64,000 nucleotides of DNA, taken from positions 13,911,001-13,975,000 of the forward strand of contig LR990059.1 in assembly GCA_905147135.1 (NCBI GenBank). The letters are read 5' to 3'. A model generated the notes under the pieces. It made no database searches and was not told where the DNA came from. It worked only from the letters and a program-made list of their open reading frames with translations. Below, piece after piece: positions 35,128 through 44,269 of this stretch. The first letter of the stretch is position 1. Each line of letters starts with the position of its first letter. Origin of the DNA: Blastobasis lacticolella (taxonomy: Eukaryota; Arthropoda; Insecta; Lepidoptera; Blastobasidae). The position numbers and the translations under genes are program-made.

Positions 35128-36260
35128 GCTATAGCGCCTCACACTCGGCTGGTCCCGCCTCTGAGGCGCTATGCCCGAAACATTGACGTCACATGACTGA
35201 TTGTAATGTCTGTGACAAGTGGAGCGAAAATTTTGAGCCTTTCTCGGCACGGCTCAGTGGCATTGTACCTGTTGCCTATGTACAATAGGCATGTGCTTGG
35301 TATTGTGATGTAGTTGCCTATGTTTACTTGCTTAGGTATAACATATCTATGGGGTGTAAATTCGTTGAAGGTTGCTGATGCTGAAGACCAGGCGAAGTGA
35401 AGAAAAATGTAGATTAGGTGAAGCCGGGATAGACGCTAAGATGTAGCAAATAATATTAGGTATACACCAATAAATGGGTTGTTGATAAATAAAATTAGTT
35501 CAATTATATTAGTTATTATGTTAGTTTTAAGTATTTGAATGTGTTATTGGACCAAATAAAGATACGTCTATGTCTATGTCTAATTTCATAAAGAAAGCGT
35601 AACATACAGATAAATTTATTTTCTCATTTATAATAGGAGGGAATTGTATATTTTTTATACCTAGCAATTATGTACCACCATTTCAAACCACCTTCCATGT
35701 GTGTTGCGTGTCTGATAAACTTTTTATTCAACTATCCAATACGAAGTACCCTCAGACTATTACCGAAAAAAAGACAATAGCCAACCGCACACACCCTAGC
35801 GACGCCCGTCCCGTCAACCATAACTTCATTACTGAGGCGTGAGGTAGCCCAAAAAAAGGCACTTTCCACCCAAACACCCATCAAGGCAGATAAGTTTCCG
35901 GGCGACCTCAGCCACCTGTCAACGTCAAGAAAGTAATTCGAGACCTTCCTGTGCGCCCTCACGCACCACAATGCATCTATGTGTATCTGTATAGCTGGGT
36001 TATGTAGGACAGCGACAGTGCGGGGTGGCATGGGAACGGGGTATATCGAACTGCGGGCAGGGGACAAATGTGCTGGATGCGTTCGTGGTGTGTTTGGCGG
36101 AAATAAGACTTGTGTGTATGTTAGTAAAGTTTACTTTTAAGTGTAATTAGAGATCGTAATAACCTAACCGATATACCTACTCAAATATGTCCTAGGAACC
36201 GATTTCAATGAAACAAAGCTAACAAAAATCTCGATTAAACTGACTTTTATATACTGCCCA
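35128..36260. other. Intron, nothing recognised
   Basis: A 111-codon reverse frame (35732-36067) has no motif or splice support. Confidence 0.3.
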
Positions 36261-36602
36261 GACTGGATCATGGTTACACATTCAGTCGCCTAAATGTGCT
36301 GGTGTCATCGGGATGTTTTCCCTCACTGAAAGAGCATCGGTTAGTATTCAACTAATGTATATACTCAGTAAAACACCATAATTAATTAATATGAGTTTAT
36401 TAAGATATTTGACTTATATCGAGACAGCTAGAAGGTTGCGATTCGCGACTAGCTCAAACAACCACGCTCCAAATAGGCTGCATTTGAATACCACAGTATA
36501 TATCTCAGAAAAGTCATTGGTACATGGCGGCAGTGGTATTAGAATCCGGTTCTTCTTGCTTACGATTCAGACACCTTAACCACTAGACCACCGATGCTCT
36601 TC
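36261..36602 (-). mobile_element. tRNA-derived SINE, interrupted
   Basis: Body words in reverse (GGATCATGGTTACACATTC, GATGTTTTCCCTCACTGAAA, AGAGCATCGGTTAGTATTCA) at 36264-36370 and the tRNA-like head (TTAACCACTAGACCACCGAT) at 36575-36600. About 130 bases of other sequence lie between. Confidence 0.65.
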
Positions 36603-36837
36603 TTAACATTTTATTTGATGCAAATCATGTATGCTACCACCGGTGCATTTCAAATGAGATGTCATTAAAATGAAATCAGCAAATCGAAATAGCAAAGCAG
36701 TAAATTAATAAACTGGAAATTTAAGTTAGGAGGCTAGTAGGTAAGGCACCTTATCCTGCAAAGTTGCTCACAACATTGAAAAATAATGTCTCTAAGTAGG
36801 TTCTCGATACAAAACCTGTAAACAGAATAATAATATG

Positions 36838-37082
36838 CTTGGACAATTCACACAGCGCGATCTAGACCCAAAATAAGCAAAGCTTGTGTTATGGGCACCA
36901 GAAAACTAATAAACTACTTCAATATATTTTTAAATACATACTTATTATACCTATATATCTACAGCACCCAGACCCGTAACATAAATTGAAATTCATAATT
37001 CCAATTTTTGTCCAGCCGGGAATCGGACCCGGCACGTCTGTGTGGCAAACCGGCATAACAGCCAACTGAACCACTCAGGTCT
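36838..37082 (-). repeat. tRNA-like SINE family D
   Basis: AAGCAAAGCTTGTGTTATGG and CCAGCCGGGAATCGGACCCG with AACTGAACCACTCAGG match 9815-10052. A further CTGAACCACTCAGGTCGTC lies at about 37295. Confidence 0.6.
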
Positions 37083-37169
37083 TCAAATTATAACTTATAG
37101 TATGCTACATCTTCGACAAGCGACGCTGAGCATCCCGTCGGGCGAGATGTGATCCAAAGCGAGGCAAGT

Positions 37170-37290
37170 TCCCAAAAAAACGAATCCGATATTAGTATTT
37201 CATTATATATTTTTAATACTGTGATCTCTGTCCCACTAGTTTAGCATACAAACGTTACTATGAGGTCTTATTGTGCATGATATGTTAACC
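37170..37290 (-). repeat. Dispersed repeat G (reverse)
   Basis: CGAATCCGATATTAGTATTT is the reverse complement of the end of 31670-31965. Confidence 0.5.
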
Positions 37291-37679
37291 AAACTGAACC
37301 ACTCAGGTCGTCAAAAACAATATCTATCATAAATGTATGCCACAAACAAATACTCGCGAAGTTTTTACGAAACAAAATCCCTTGGGGACCAAAATATCTC
37401 GAAATCCTTGTAATTTCCACGGCTCGTTTGCTGAGTAATAAATTCTTTGGAGGATCCTTTGTTATCTTCTGAGGTATCTAACTTAATCACCCCGTATTTG
37501 GGGCAACTGAACCATATTTTATGATGGTGTCGAAACAGACGATCGACTCGTTATCGCGTAACCCTTATTCACGAAGCAATAATAATCAGAATCGATTGTC
37601 TCGATTGTAAAGCCTCAGGTTTTAGATGGGACGCACGGTGGGTGAGGATGGTGAACGGGTATATTTACGTAGACTGATT

Positions 37680-37960
37680 TTGGGCCTATTTTTATATAGC
37701 CTAGGAAGGTACATGGACAATTGGTCCACCTGATGGAAAGCGGCAACCGTCTTCCAGAACATCCGCAATCTAAGGGAAGCGGATGAGGCGCCGACTTTTG
37801 GGGTATATATAGGTAGACATGCCTTTTGAAGAAACCCATGTTGCAGTGTGAAGCAAAGACTTTGGAAGAGAGCTCATTCCACATCTTCCACGTGCGCGGT
37901 AACCACTCGCAATGCCCATACGTTAGTTGGATACCAGGCATCTAAATGGTGTGGATGTAA
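37680..37960 (-). pseudogene. LINE ORF2 C-terminal fragment
   Basis: The minus-strand frame reads R-T-W-K-M-W-N-E-L-S-S-K-V-F and N-M-G-F-F-K-R, the usual last conserved block of CR1/Jockey-type LINE proteins. It then continues into non-conserved sequence with I-R-W-T-N-C. The rest of the element is absent. Confidence 0.6.
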
Positions 37961-38890
37961 TCTATACCATCGTCGGAGGGTGACGGCGGCACCAAGTTAA
38001 ACAATATTAATTTTGTAACAGTGTGTGTACAATAAGAGCTCAATAAATATATTTTGGATGCAATTTAAAACAAAGTTATGTTTTTTGGAAAATGCAGTAG
38101 AAAGAAATGAAAAAGTGATGTAAATATTGTACTTCGATGGAACGATTATCTCACTATTTATTCCCATTGTAGCTGTGGACCTAGGGTAGATCTGGAAATT
38201 ACGGGCCCTTTTTCTAGGTCTTCCGGCTTACAATGAAATCTAAGTACCTCATTAGCCATGGTACTAGGCGCCCATAAAAAGCCTACAGCAAAAACGCTCA
38301 TAACATTCTGTCAAATGCATATCGCGATCCCAATTGCACCTACCCTGGTCTCTTCGTCTCTGGTTTCTATGTATATCTACAGAGACGCCAGCTCACTTTA
38401 CACTGGTTCGCAAGCATGTTCGCGGCCCAAGACGACCGTGTGTCCCTCCGATCCGCCATGCGTGAAATGTTTTGTGGCCATTCAAATCGTCGCTCTATCT
38501 ACAAGAACGAATTGAGATATTATGCTAATGCGTGATTGTATGCAGATTGCCAATAATAAGCCGCTTGCGCCGGCGCAATAGGCCTCGAAATCAACGCGAG
38601 TCGATCCGTTTAAGGTTTACCATAATGAGTAAGAGACAATGGGCCGCCTTAATAAAGACATTTGGCCTGAGTCAGACGCAGTGTGTAAGGTGGTGGGGTG
38701 GTTGTATATATGTATAGTATACAGGGGCATGTTGTCCAAGCGTGGTGTAAATAGTGGGAAACCCTTTACTGTTGTGGAAGAAGATCAAGTCAAGCAGTGG
38801 ACTGTTACGAGCTGTAGATAAAGAAATACAAAATTACGAAATTACGAAAAGTCAAAGTACAGGTCACAAATAAAAAATTGACAATTTATG
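37961..38890. other. Intron, nothing recognised
   Basis: No supported feature. Confidence 0.3.
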
Positions 38891-38985
38891 CGCGTGCAGT
38901 CCCACGTTGTGGGCCTCCTAAACATCTACTATCGCTACAAAGTCAATTTTTTCTTGTACTCGATGACGTAGGATAACCTACGGCG
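38891..38985 (-). repeat. Solo arm of the foldback MITE at 5255-5646
   Basis: GGGCCTCCTAAACATCTACT, ATCGCTACAAAGTC, TTTTTTCTTGTACTCGATGA and CGTAGGATAACCTACG repeat the right-arm order of the MITE. Confidence 0.65.
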
Positions 38986-39284
38986 ACGTCACAGTTTATA
39001 AGCTATTTTATTTTCTAACACATAAAGTAACTTAATGCAATTACTATAAACACCGGCATAAGTACCGGTTATAATGTTCTCTCCTCACGTAACTATAAAA
39101 CTTAACAGGCTCTAATTTCTAATCACTTGTCTCATATGGGAACACACCATGCGTAACATTATGCACGGCAGGTTAAGAATTCCAATTACATGACTACGAT
39201 TGGTTGAGAGACCTAATCTACAGATCTAGATTAGTTATTCCCTGGGACTTCAGGTTCTATCTACAATGGGTGCGTATGAAGTTA

Positions 39285-39370
39285 GTACCTATGTATGTAT
39301 GTATGTATGTGTGGAGTTCTTCAAGAATGGGTGCGTATGGAGTTAGTATGTATGTGTATGTGTGGATAAC
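39285..39370. repeat. (TATG)n microsatellite and duplicated block
   Basis: TATGTATGTATGTATGTATG is followed by a partial duplication containing AGTTCTTCAAGAATGGGTGC and AGTTAGTATGTATGTGTATG. Confidence 0.7.
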
Positions 39371-39428
39371 AACATGAAGTTCTTCAAGAAAGGGGTGAAA
39401 CGTAGTTATTGACCGCCAGACATCCAGG

Positions 39429-39625
39429 TGATACGCATAGGCGACTAATGTTTTCGAGGCAAAAGATCTAGTCTCAGTAGACTGGAAAATAGGCAGCAGC
39501 GTTGTCTATTGTTACATTTACAATTCCAATCCGCCTGCCAAACGTGGATATTATGGTAATAACCTTTCGTGGGAGAGCCTAAGCCCTGCAGTGGACTGTT
39601 ACGAGCTGTGATGATGATGATTATG
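39429..39625 (+). repeat. (GAT)n-tailed dispersed repeat
   Basis: GGCGACTAATGTTTTCGAGG, CTGGAAAATAGGCAGCAGCG, CCTGCCAAACGTGGATATTA, CCCTGCAGTGGACTGTTACG and GATGATGATTATG. Confidence 0.7.
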
Positions 39626-39633
39626 AATGTACC

Positions 39634-39696
39634 TAACTCAGAAAAGAGTTATTGGTACATGGCCGTATCCCTTAACGATTAGGCCACCGACGCTCT
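39634..39696 (-). mobile_element. tRNA-derived SINE, head relic
   Basis: AACTCAGAAAAGAGTTATTG, GTACATGGCC and ACGATTAGGCCACCGACGCT are the reversed head of the SINE family. Confidence 0.6.
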
Positions 39697-41489
39697 TGAA
39701 AGCGCACTTATACCTAAACGTAAATACCAAACAGAAAACACGAGTAGTAATGCCTTTCAGAGTAAAATAGAAAGCACATTCATGTAAGTGTATGCCGAGT
39801 CAGCATTTTACCTGGAAAGTGTAATTGGAGCGTAGGAAAATAGTCTTTGACTAGCACGCGAGAGGTAAAAAGAAAATCTGGCTCTACACAAAGTAAAAGG
39901 CTTTACAGGCGCAGGCTAACAGCACAAGATTGAATTTATTGATACGTATACTTTGAATTCGAATACTGCTTTCTGTTAGACTTTTGTGTTGCTGCTGTGT
40001 TTTTATATGGTAAATTGAAGTTATATTATTAATAATAACAGTCGATATGACAACCAGTTTATAAGCGCAATCCCAAAGATTCAAAGGTAAGTGATGCTTC
40101 TACAGGATGTGCAGACGCGTTTGAGTAGTATTTTCTATATGTTTCGGTATGTTTTATTTTATATAAGACTAGCCTATTCACCCTACCCTTGAAGGCGTCC
40201 ACATTATAATAAACAGGGAATACACTCGCAGGCACGTGTTCTATTTCGTAGCATGTTATTCAATTTGGCCGTTTTATTAGCAAGTGCATAAGTAATTATT
40301 AAATAAGTATCCAAGTCACCTACAGATAGGCCTGAGCATAAGATACTCATAAAATGAGTAAGTGATAAATTAGAGAAAACATTACTTTCAAATTGCATTA
40401 TACATCTTTAACCCGAACATCTTTAGCCCGACTTGCGCGACTTCTCGAGAACTCCATTTAATAAATACACCGTTTTCTATACGGAATCTAAGGTGCTATT
40501 TTAAGGAAATGCCTCTCAAGACTTTTCTGAACTCTCGGCGAAAGCCCGGGGGCGAGCAAAAAACTAGTTCACGCAAATAAAAATAAAAGCCAAGCCACTT
40601 CGGCCTTACCACTCGAGCCCCACCTGAAACACTTGGCCTCCCGCTAAGACAAAGGCCGGTAAATAGTCCATTGTGCTAACCCCAAGCTGAGCTAGGGTTT
40701 CTAGAGAGGGACGCTTCTGTGGTCTCAGCTTTTCTTAGTTAATTGACTAATCATTTTTTAGGGTTATCGCTCACGGCCTTACATTTGGAGAAAGCCTCTA
40801 GCTTTATTCTTTGCCTAATGGATGGACATAACCATCGTTGGCTTCTTAGTAGCAGGAAAGATGTTTCGCTATCTGGAGATAGGTAATAGGCATCCCCTGA
40901 GCTTTAAATACCAATTAGACATTAAATATAAATTACAAAGACTTGAGAATATATATTTAGAACACCGAAAATACTCTAAAATTTCTAAAGTACAAGCAAT
41001 GAGATTTGTTTATTGAAACTACATTTTAATTGTAATTTAGTAATGTTTACACTACAATAACAATATACGTGGTAAATATTTCCCATTTTATAATTAATTT
41101 CTTAAGACATTAATAAGGGCCCTATTAATAAAGACGAAATAACTAGACAGCGCGAAATTTCTATACCTTGTCCATGGTATAAGTTACACCTTGTTTATTA
41201 ATAGGGGGTTAAATGTTAGTGGCAAAATCACACCTAAAGGGTTAATTGATTCATAATTTTTTTAAATCGAGGCTATTAATGTCCATAGTGCTGTACATCA
41301 CTAATTTAACCCTAACGCTGCTGTGGGTTTGTGGAAGGCGAAGCGAGTTTATGTGGGTTTCGGAATACTTTTCAAGGGTTGTTGTGTGCGACGCCCAACT
41401 TCCTCAGTAAGCCTAAGCGGTGTGTGAATTTCGGACGAAAATATTGAAATATGCGTCGACGGCGAAGAAAAATCCCCAGTTTCATGTGG
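39697..41489. other. Intron, small inverted repeat only
   Basis: CCCTATTAATAAA (about 41120) and TTTATTAATAGGG (about 41197) form a stem that could mark a small MITE. No exon recognised. Confidence 0.35.
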
Positions 41490-41660
41490 ATTTTATAGGC
41501 AGGCCCTGGTGTAGGGGCAGCGTGCTTGAGAAACCGGTAATAAAAGTGAAGCAAAGCACACAGCAACTGGATGGGTGACCGTTTCGTGCTTTGAGGCAAG
41601 TCGAACTTCAGCATGAGCTACTCGTTAGGTGTGCCTCCTAATACAGATAGCGAAGCAAGT
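41490..41660 (+). repeat. Dispersed repeat with a 5S-rRNA-like core
   Basis: AAAGTGAAGCAAAGCACACA followed by ACTGGATGGGTGACCGTTTC resembles the internal promoter zone of 5S rRNA (the GAAGTTAAGCA and GGATGGGTGACCG blocks) in the right order and similar spacing. The outer stem of 5S is absent, so this is not a 5S gene. It may be a 5S-derived SINE head or an unrelated repeat. Confidence 0.4.
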
Positions 41661-42084
41661 CTTCGCTAGGGATTCTAAGACTGATTGAAAACTCTCGATA
41701 AGCGATTGGCAGCCCGCGTCGATATTAGGTATTATTATATGAGAATTACAAGGCTCAGGGTTCTGTCTTGCTTATACTAGGTGTAATACCTAAGAATTAC
41801 TTGAACCACTGGTAATAAGAACGTCGTATATGAATAACCAAAGGACATAAAATCAAATTCCGAATGGAGCAGAAGTAGACTGAAAAACCTAACCTAATCA
41901 TGGTTTATGCATTGGAATCACGCTATGTGGTACATTGTTTTATCAAACCCTGGATTGATATGTCAGTCGCGACTGCCCTTCTATAAATCATTGTCGTGTG
42001 ATTTGAAAACAATTGAAATCACAAAGTATAAACATTGTATGAATATTCATGTGCGCCACATTGCTTTAAGCTGGCGGACGTGCG

Positions 42085-42205
42085 CCGGAGTCGGCCCGCC
42101 CTCGCCTCTGATTGGTCGGCCATGTTTGAATTGGCCAATCGCACGCTACCGGGAAGTGCCGAGTATAATTTTGGCATAATTAGTCACGGCTCAATATGAC
42201 AGTGT
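42085..42205 (+). promoter_or_regulatory. Promoter-like patch at the LINE insertion site
   Basis: Two inverted CCAAT-type boxes (TGATTGGTCGG and TTGGCCAATCG), then TATAAT at 42164-42169, and about 35 bases later GACAGTGT, an arthropod initiator-like word that is also the LINE target. The order resembles 10900-11030. No transcript is proved. Confidence 0.3.
42193..42205 (+). repeat. Left target-site duplication of the Jockey LINE
   Basis: AATATGACAGTGT here recurs at 47476-47488 directly after the poly(A). The first two A residues merge with the tail, so the certain part is 11 bp. Confidence 0.92.
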
Positions 42206-42680
42206 CAGTATCCGTTTTGGCTTCGTAGCGCACCCCCGCGTCGCTCGTTGCCAGCTCGCTTCCGTTTTGCTTACGTATTTCGCAAGTTTTCGCGCGCGTT
42301 CACTTCGCGTTGCGAGCCCGCGTCCCGCTGAGCGTAACGAATTATAGTTACGTTCATTCAGAGACGTAGTTTCTTGTTACCGATTCGTTGGTAACACAAA
42401 GCTGCGTTTCTGCCGCGTTGAGTTGGTGGATACTTAACGGTGACAACTAAGCCAACTAGCGTTGCCCCGGTGCGCTGTTAAGGCCCCTCAGGTCTTAGCG
42501 AAACCGGACGTCCCGATCCCATTGCACTTGGGCCTGCCCAAGGGTGACGGATAGCGGCATATCCATTAGGGATAGCCGCTCCACCGACCCCCCTCTCCCC
42601 TCTCCCCCCTGCCTCGCGCAGGGAGGACGCCCCGCGTCTCTCAGTCCCTCGTCGACATTCTCGTCCCTTCTCGCCTTCCA
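42206..42680 (+). promoter_or_regulatory. 5' UTR with probable internal promoter of the LINE
   Basis: This leader of about 475 bp is CpG-rich (TTTCGCAAGTTTTCGCGCGC). Jockey-type elements carry a Pol II promoter within the first bases of the leader, so a downstream core element is likely, but I cannot pin it down. ATG codons are present upstream, so the ORF1 start is not the first in the transcript. Confidence 0.55.
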
Positions 42681-44267
42681 ATGGCGACGGTCTCGGTGGA
42701 GGAATTCGCCGCTAAGGCGGTGAAATTGCTCCTCCGAGCTAATCTAGGCCAGGATGACTACGTCGTCCGTAGTTATCTGGCGTCAGTGGGGAGTGCCCCT
42801 CAGGCCCCCCGCGAGCCCTCTGAGGACATGGAGTTTGAGGACTCCGTGTCCCAGGTCTCAGCGCCGCCCTCCCGCAAGAGGGCGGCTTCTCTGTCCGGGG
42901 ACGACTCTTCGTCCTCGAACACCGTGACGGGAACTCTTTCCGTCACCCCCGTCCCACCCTCTGCGGCCGAGCTCGACGGATTCGAGCTCGTCGCTAAATC
43001 TAAGCGGCACCGAAAGCGGGCCGCCCGCTCAGTGTCCGAGGCCTCGTCCGAGGCCGCCGCGCCCGCCCCGGTCGCGGTCGCGGTTCTCTCTAGCCCCGCG
43101 TCCCCCGACTCGAGCGTGACTGCTGCCGCTCGCGAGACCGCGCCGTCTGGCCCTAAGCCAGTAGCGCGTTTTGCCCCCCCTGCCCCGTCTAAAGCCAAGC
43201 CCCCGCCCCCTGTTTTCCTTAGGGAAAAGTCAAAGTGGGAGTTAGTCTCCCGTCTCTGCGCGGAACAGCGCGTCCGCTATACCCGTGCCTCAAACACGGG
43301 TATAGCCGTTAAGATTGACGTCGAGTCGATCGACGACTTCAGGAGCCTTACTAGGCTCCTAGCCCATAATAAGATAGGCTATCATACCTACGCCCTCCCT
43401 GAGGAGCGTAAGGTGCGTGCGGTACTCCGTGGAGTGCCGCACGAGCTTTCCAACGAGGCCATCCTCATGGACCTCAAGTCCAAAGATTTCCCCGCCGAGG
43501 CTGTACACAAGATGTACAGCCGGTCCGGCAAACAATTTCCCATGGCGTTGGTGGTGCTTTCCAACACCACCGGTGCCAGGACTATATTCCGGGGAGGCTT
43601 CACGGTCTGTGGGCTCTCCGGAATCAAAGTCGAGGCCCCGCATAAACGCGGTTCCCCAGGGCAGTGCCATCGCTGCCAATTTTATGGCCACGCGTCGGCC
43701 AACTGCTCGGCCCCGCCGCGCTGTGTCAAGTGCGGCGAAGGCCACACTGCCAAGGAGTGCGCGCGTACGCGCGACTCCACCACCCCTCCTTTCTGTTGCA
43801 ATTGTGGCCAATCTGGCCACACTGCAAACTACAGGGGTTGCCCGCGCGCCCCTCGTCCCCGCACTTCCGCACCAAAGCCCACTAAGGGCAAAGGTGCAAA
43901 TCCTTCTGCGCCGAAGCCCGCTAAGGGCAAAGGTGCAAGGCCGCCGCCGCCTTCAGCGACAGTGGCCCACTATCCCCCCCTCAAGGCCAAAGGGCCCCCC
44001 CCGAGCGCGGCTCCAGCCGCAGCTTGGGGCCCGCCCAAGGCCCCGGGGCCGAAGGCTCCCCCCACCACCTCCCCCCCCAAGGCCATCAGCCACCAGCCCC
44101 CGCCCTCTTCTTTGGCGGAGGATATGCATTACATATCCTCCATTCTTGCGTCCGTCAACATTGACGAGATCCCCGTCCTGGCACGCAAACTGCGTAACGC
44201 CTCCACCCAGCTCGAGCGTTTAGACGCACTTGTCGAGCATTACTCCCTCGTCCAGGCCCTAAAGTAA
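42681..44267 (+). CDS. LINE ORF1: Gag-like RNA-binding protein
   Basis: This 528-residue protein coats the element RNA and forms the ribonucleoprotein used in target-primed reverse transcription. The first 175 residues are Ser/Ala/Pro-rich and probably disordered. From about V178 (V-F-L-R-E-K-S-K-W) to about 325 lies the Jockey pre-knuckle region with V-L-R-G-V-P-H-E-L. Three CCHC zinc knuckles follow: C329/C332/H337/C342, C348/C351/H355/C360 and C372/C375/H380/C387, the last ending N-Y-R-G-C. Then a Pro/Lys-rich linker contains a duplicated A-P-K-P-x-K-G-K-G-A. The start has G at +4. The stop TAA shares one base with the ORF2 start. Large open frames in other phases here are shadows of GC-rich coding sequence. 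Confidence 0.95.
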   Translation: MATVSVEEFAAKAVKLLLRANLGQDDYVVRSYLASVGSAPQAPREPSEDMEFEDSVSQVSAPPSRKRAASLSGDDSSSSNTVTGTLSVTPVPPSAAELDGFELVAKSKRHRKRAARSVSEASSEAAAPAPVAVAVLSSPASPDSSVTAAARETAPSGPKPVARFAPPAPSKAKPPPPVFLREKSKWELVSRLCAEQRVRYTRASNTGIAVKIDVESIDDFRSLTRLLAHNKIGYHTYALPEERKVRAVLRGVPHELSNEAILMDLKSKDFPAEAVHKMYSRSGKQFPMALVVLSNTTGARTIFRGGFTVCGLSGIKVEAPHKRGSPGQCHRCQFYGHASANCSAPPRCVKCGEGHTAKECARTRDSTTPPFCCNCGQSGHTANYRGCPRAPRPRTSAPKPTKGKGANPSAPKPAKGKGARPPPPSATVAHYPPLKAKGPPPSAAPAAAWGPPKAPGPKAPPTTSPPKAISHQPPPSSLAEDMHYISSILASVNIDEIPVLARKLRNASTQLERLDALVEHYSLVQALK

Positions 44268-44269
44268 TG
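44265..44269 (+). promoter_or_regulatory. TAATG stop-start overlap between ORF1 and ORF2
   Basis: The ORF1 stop TAA (44265-44267) and ORF2 start ATG (44267-44269) share an A. The same UAAUG arrangement in the Bombyx LINE SART1 is known to drive termination-reinitiation. The mechanism here is inferred by analogy. Confidence 0.85.

Noticed and set aside
35732..36067. 111-codon minus-strand frame
   Set aside because: No family features and no splice support; likely chance in a locally GC-rich patch.
41490..41610. Possible 5S rRNA gene
   Set aside because: Only the internal promoter zone resembles 5S. The terminal stem and overall length do not fit.
43417..44223. 268-codon plus-strand frame inside LINE ORF1, and similar long frames at 42800-43198 and 43359-43820 (minus)
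   Set aside because: They overlap ORF1 in other frames, are Arg/Pro-biased without motifs, and arise from GC-rich coding DNA.
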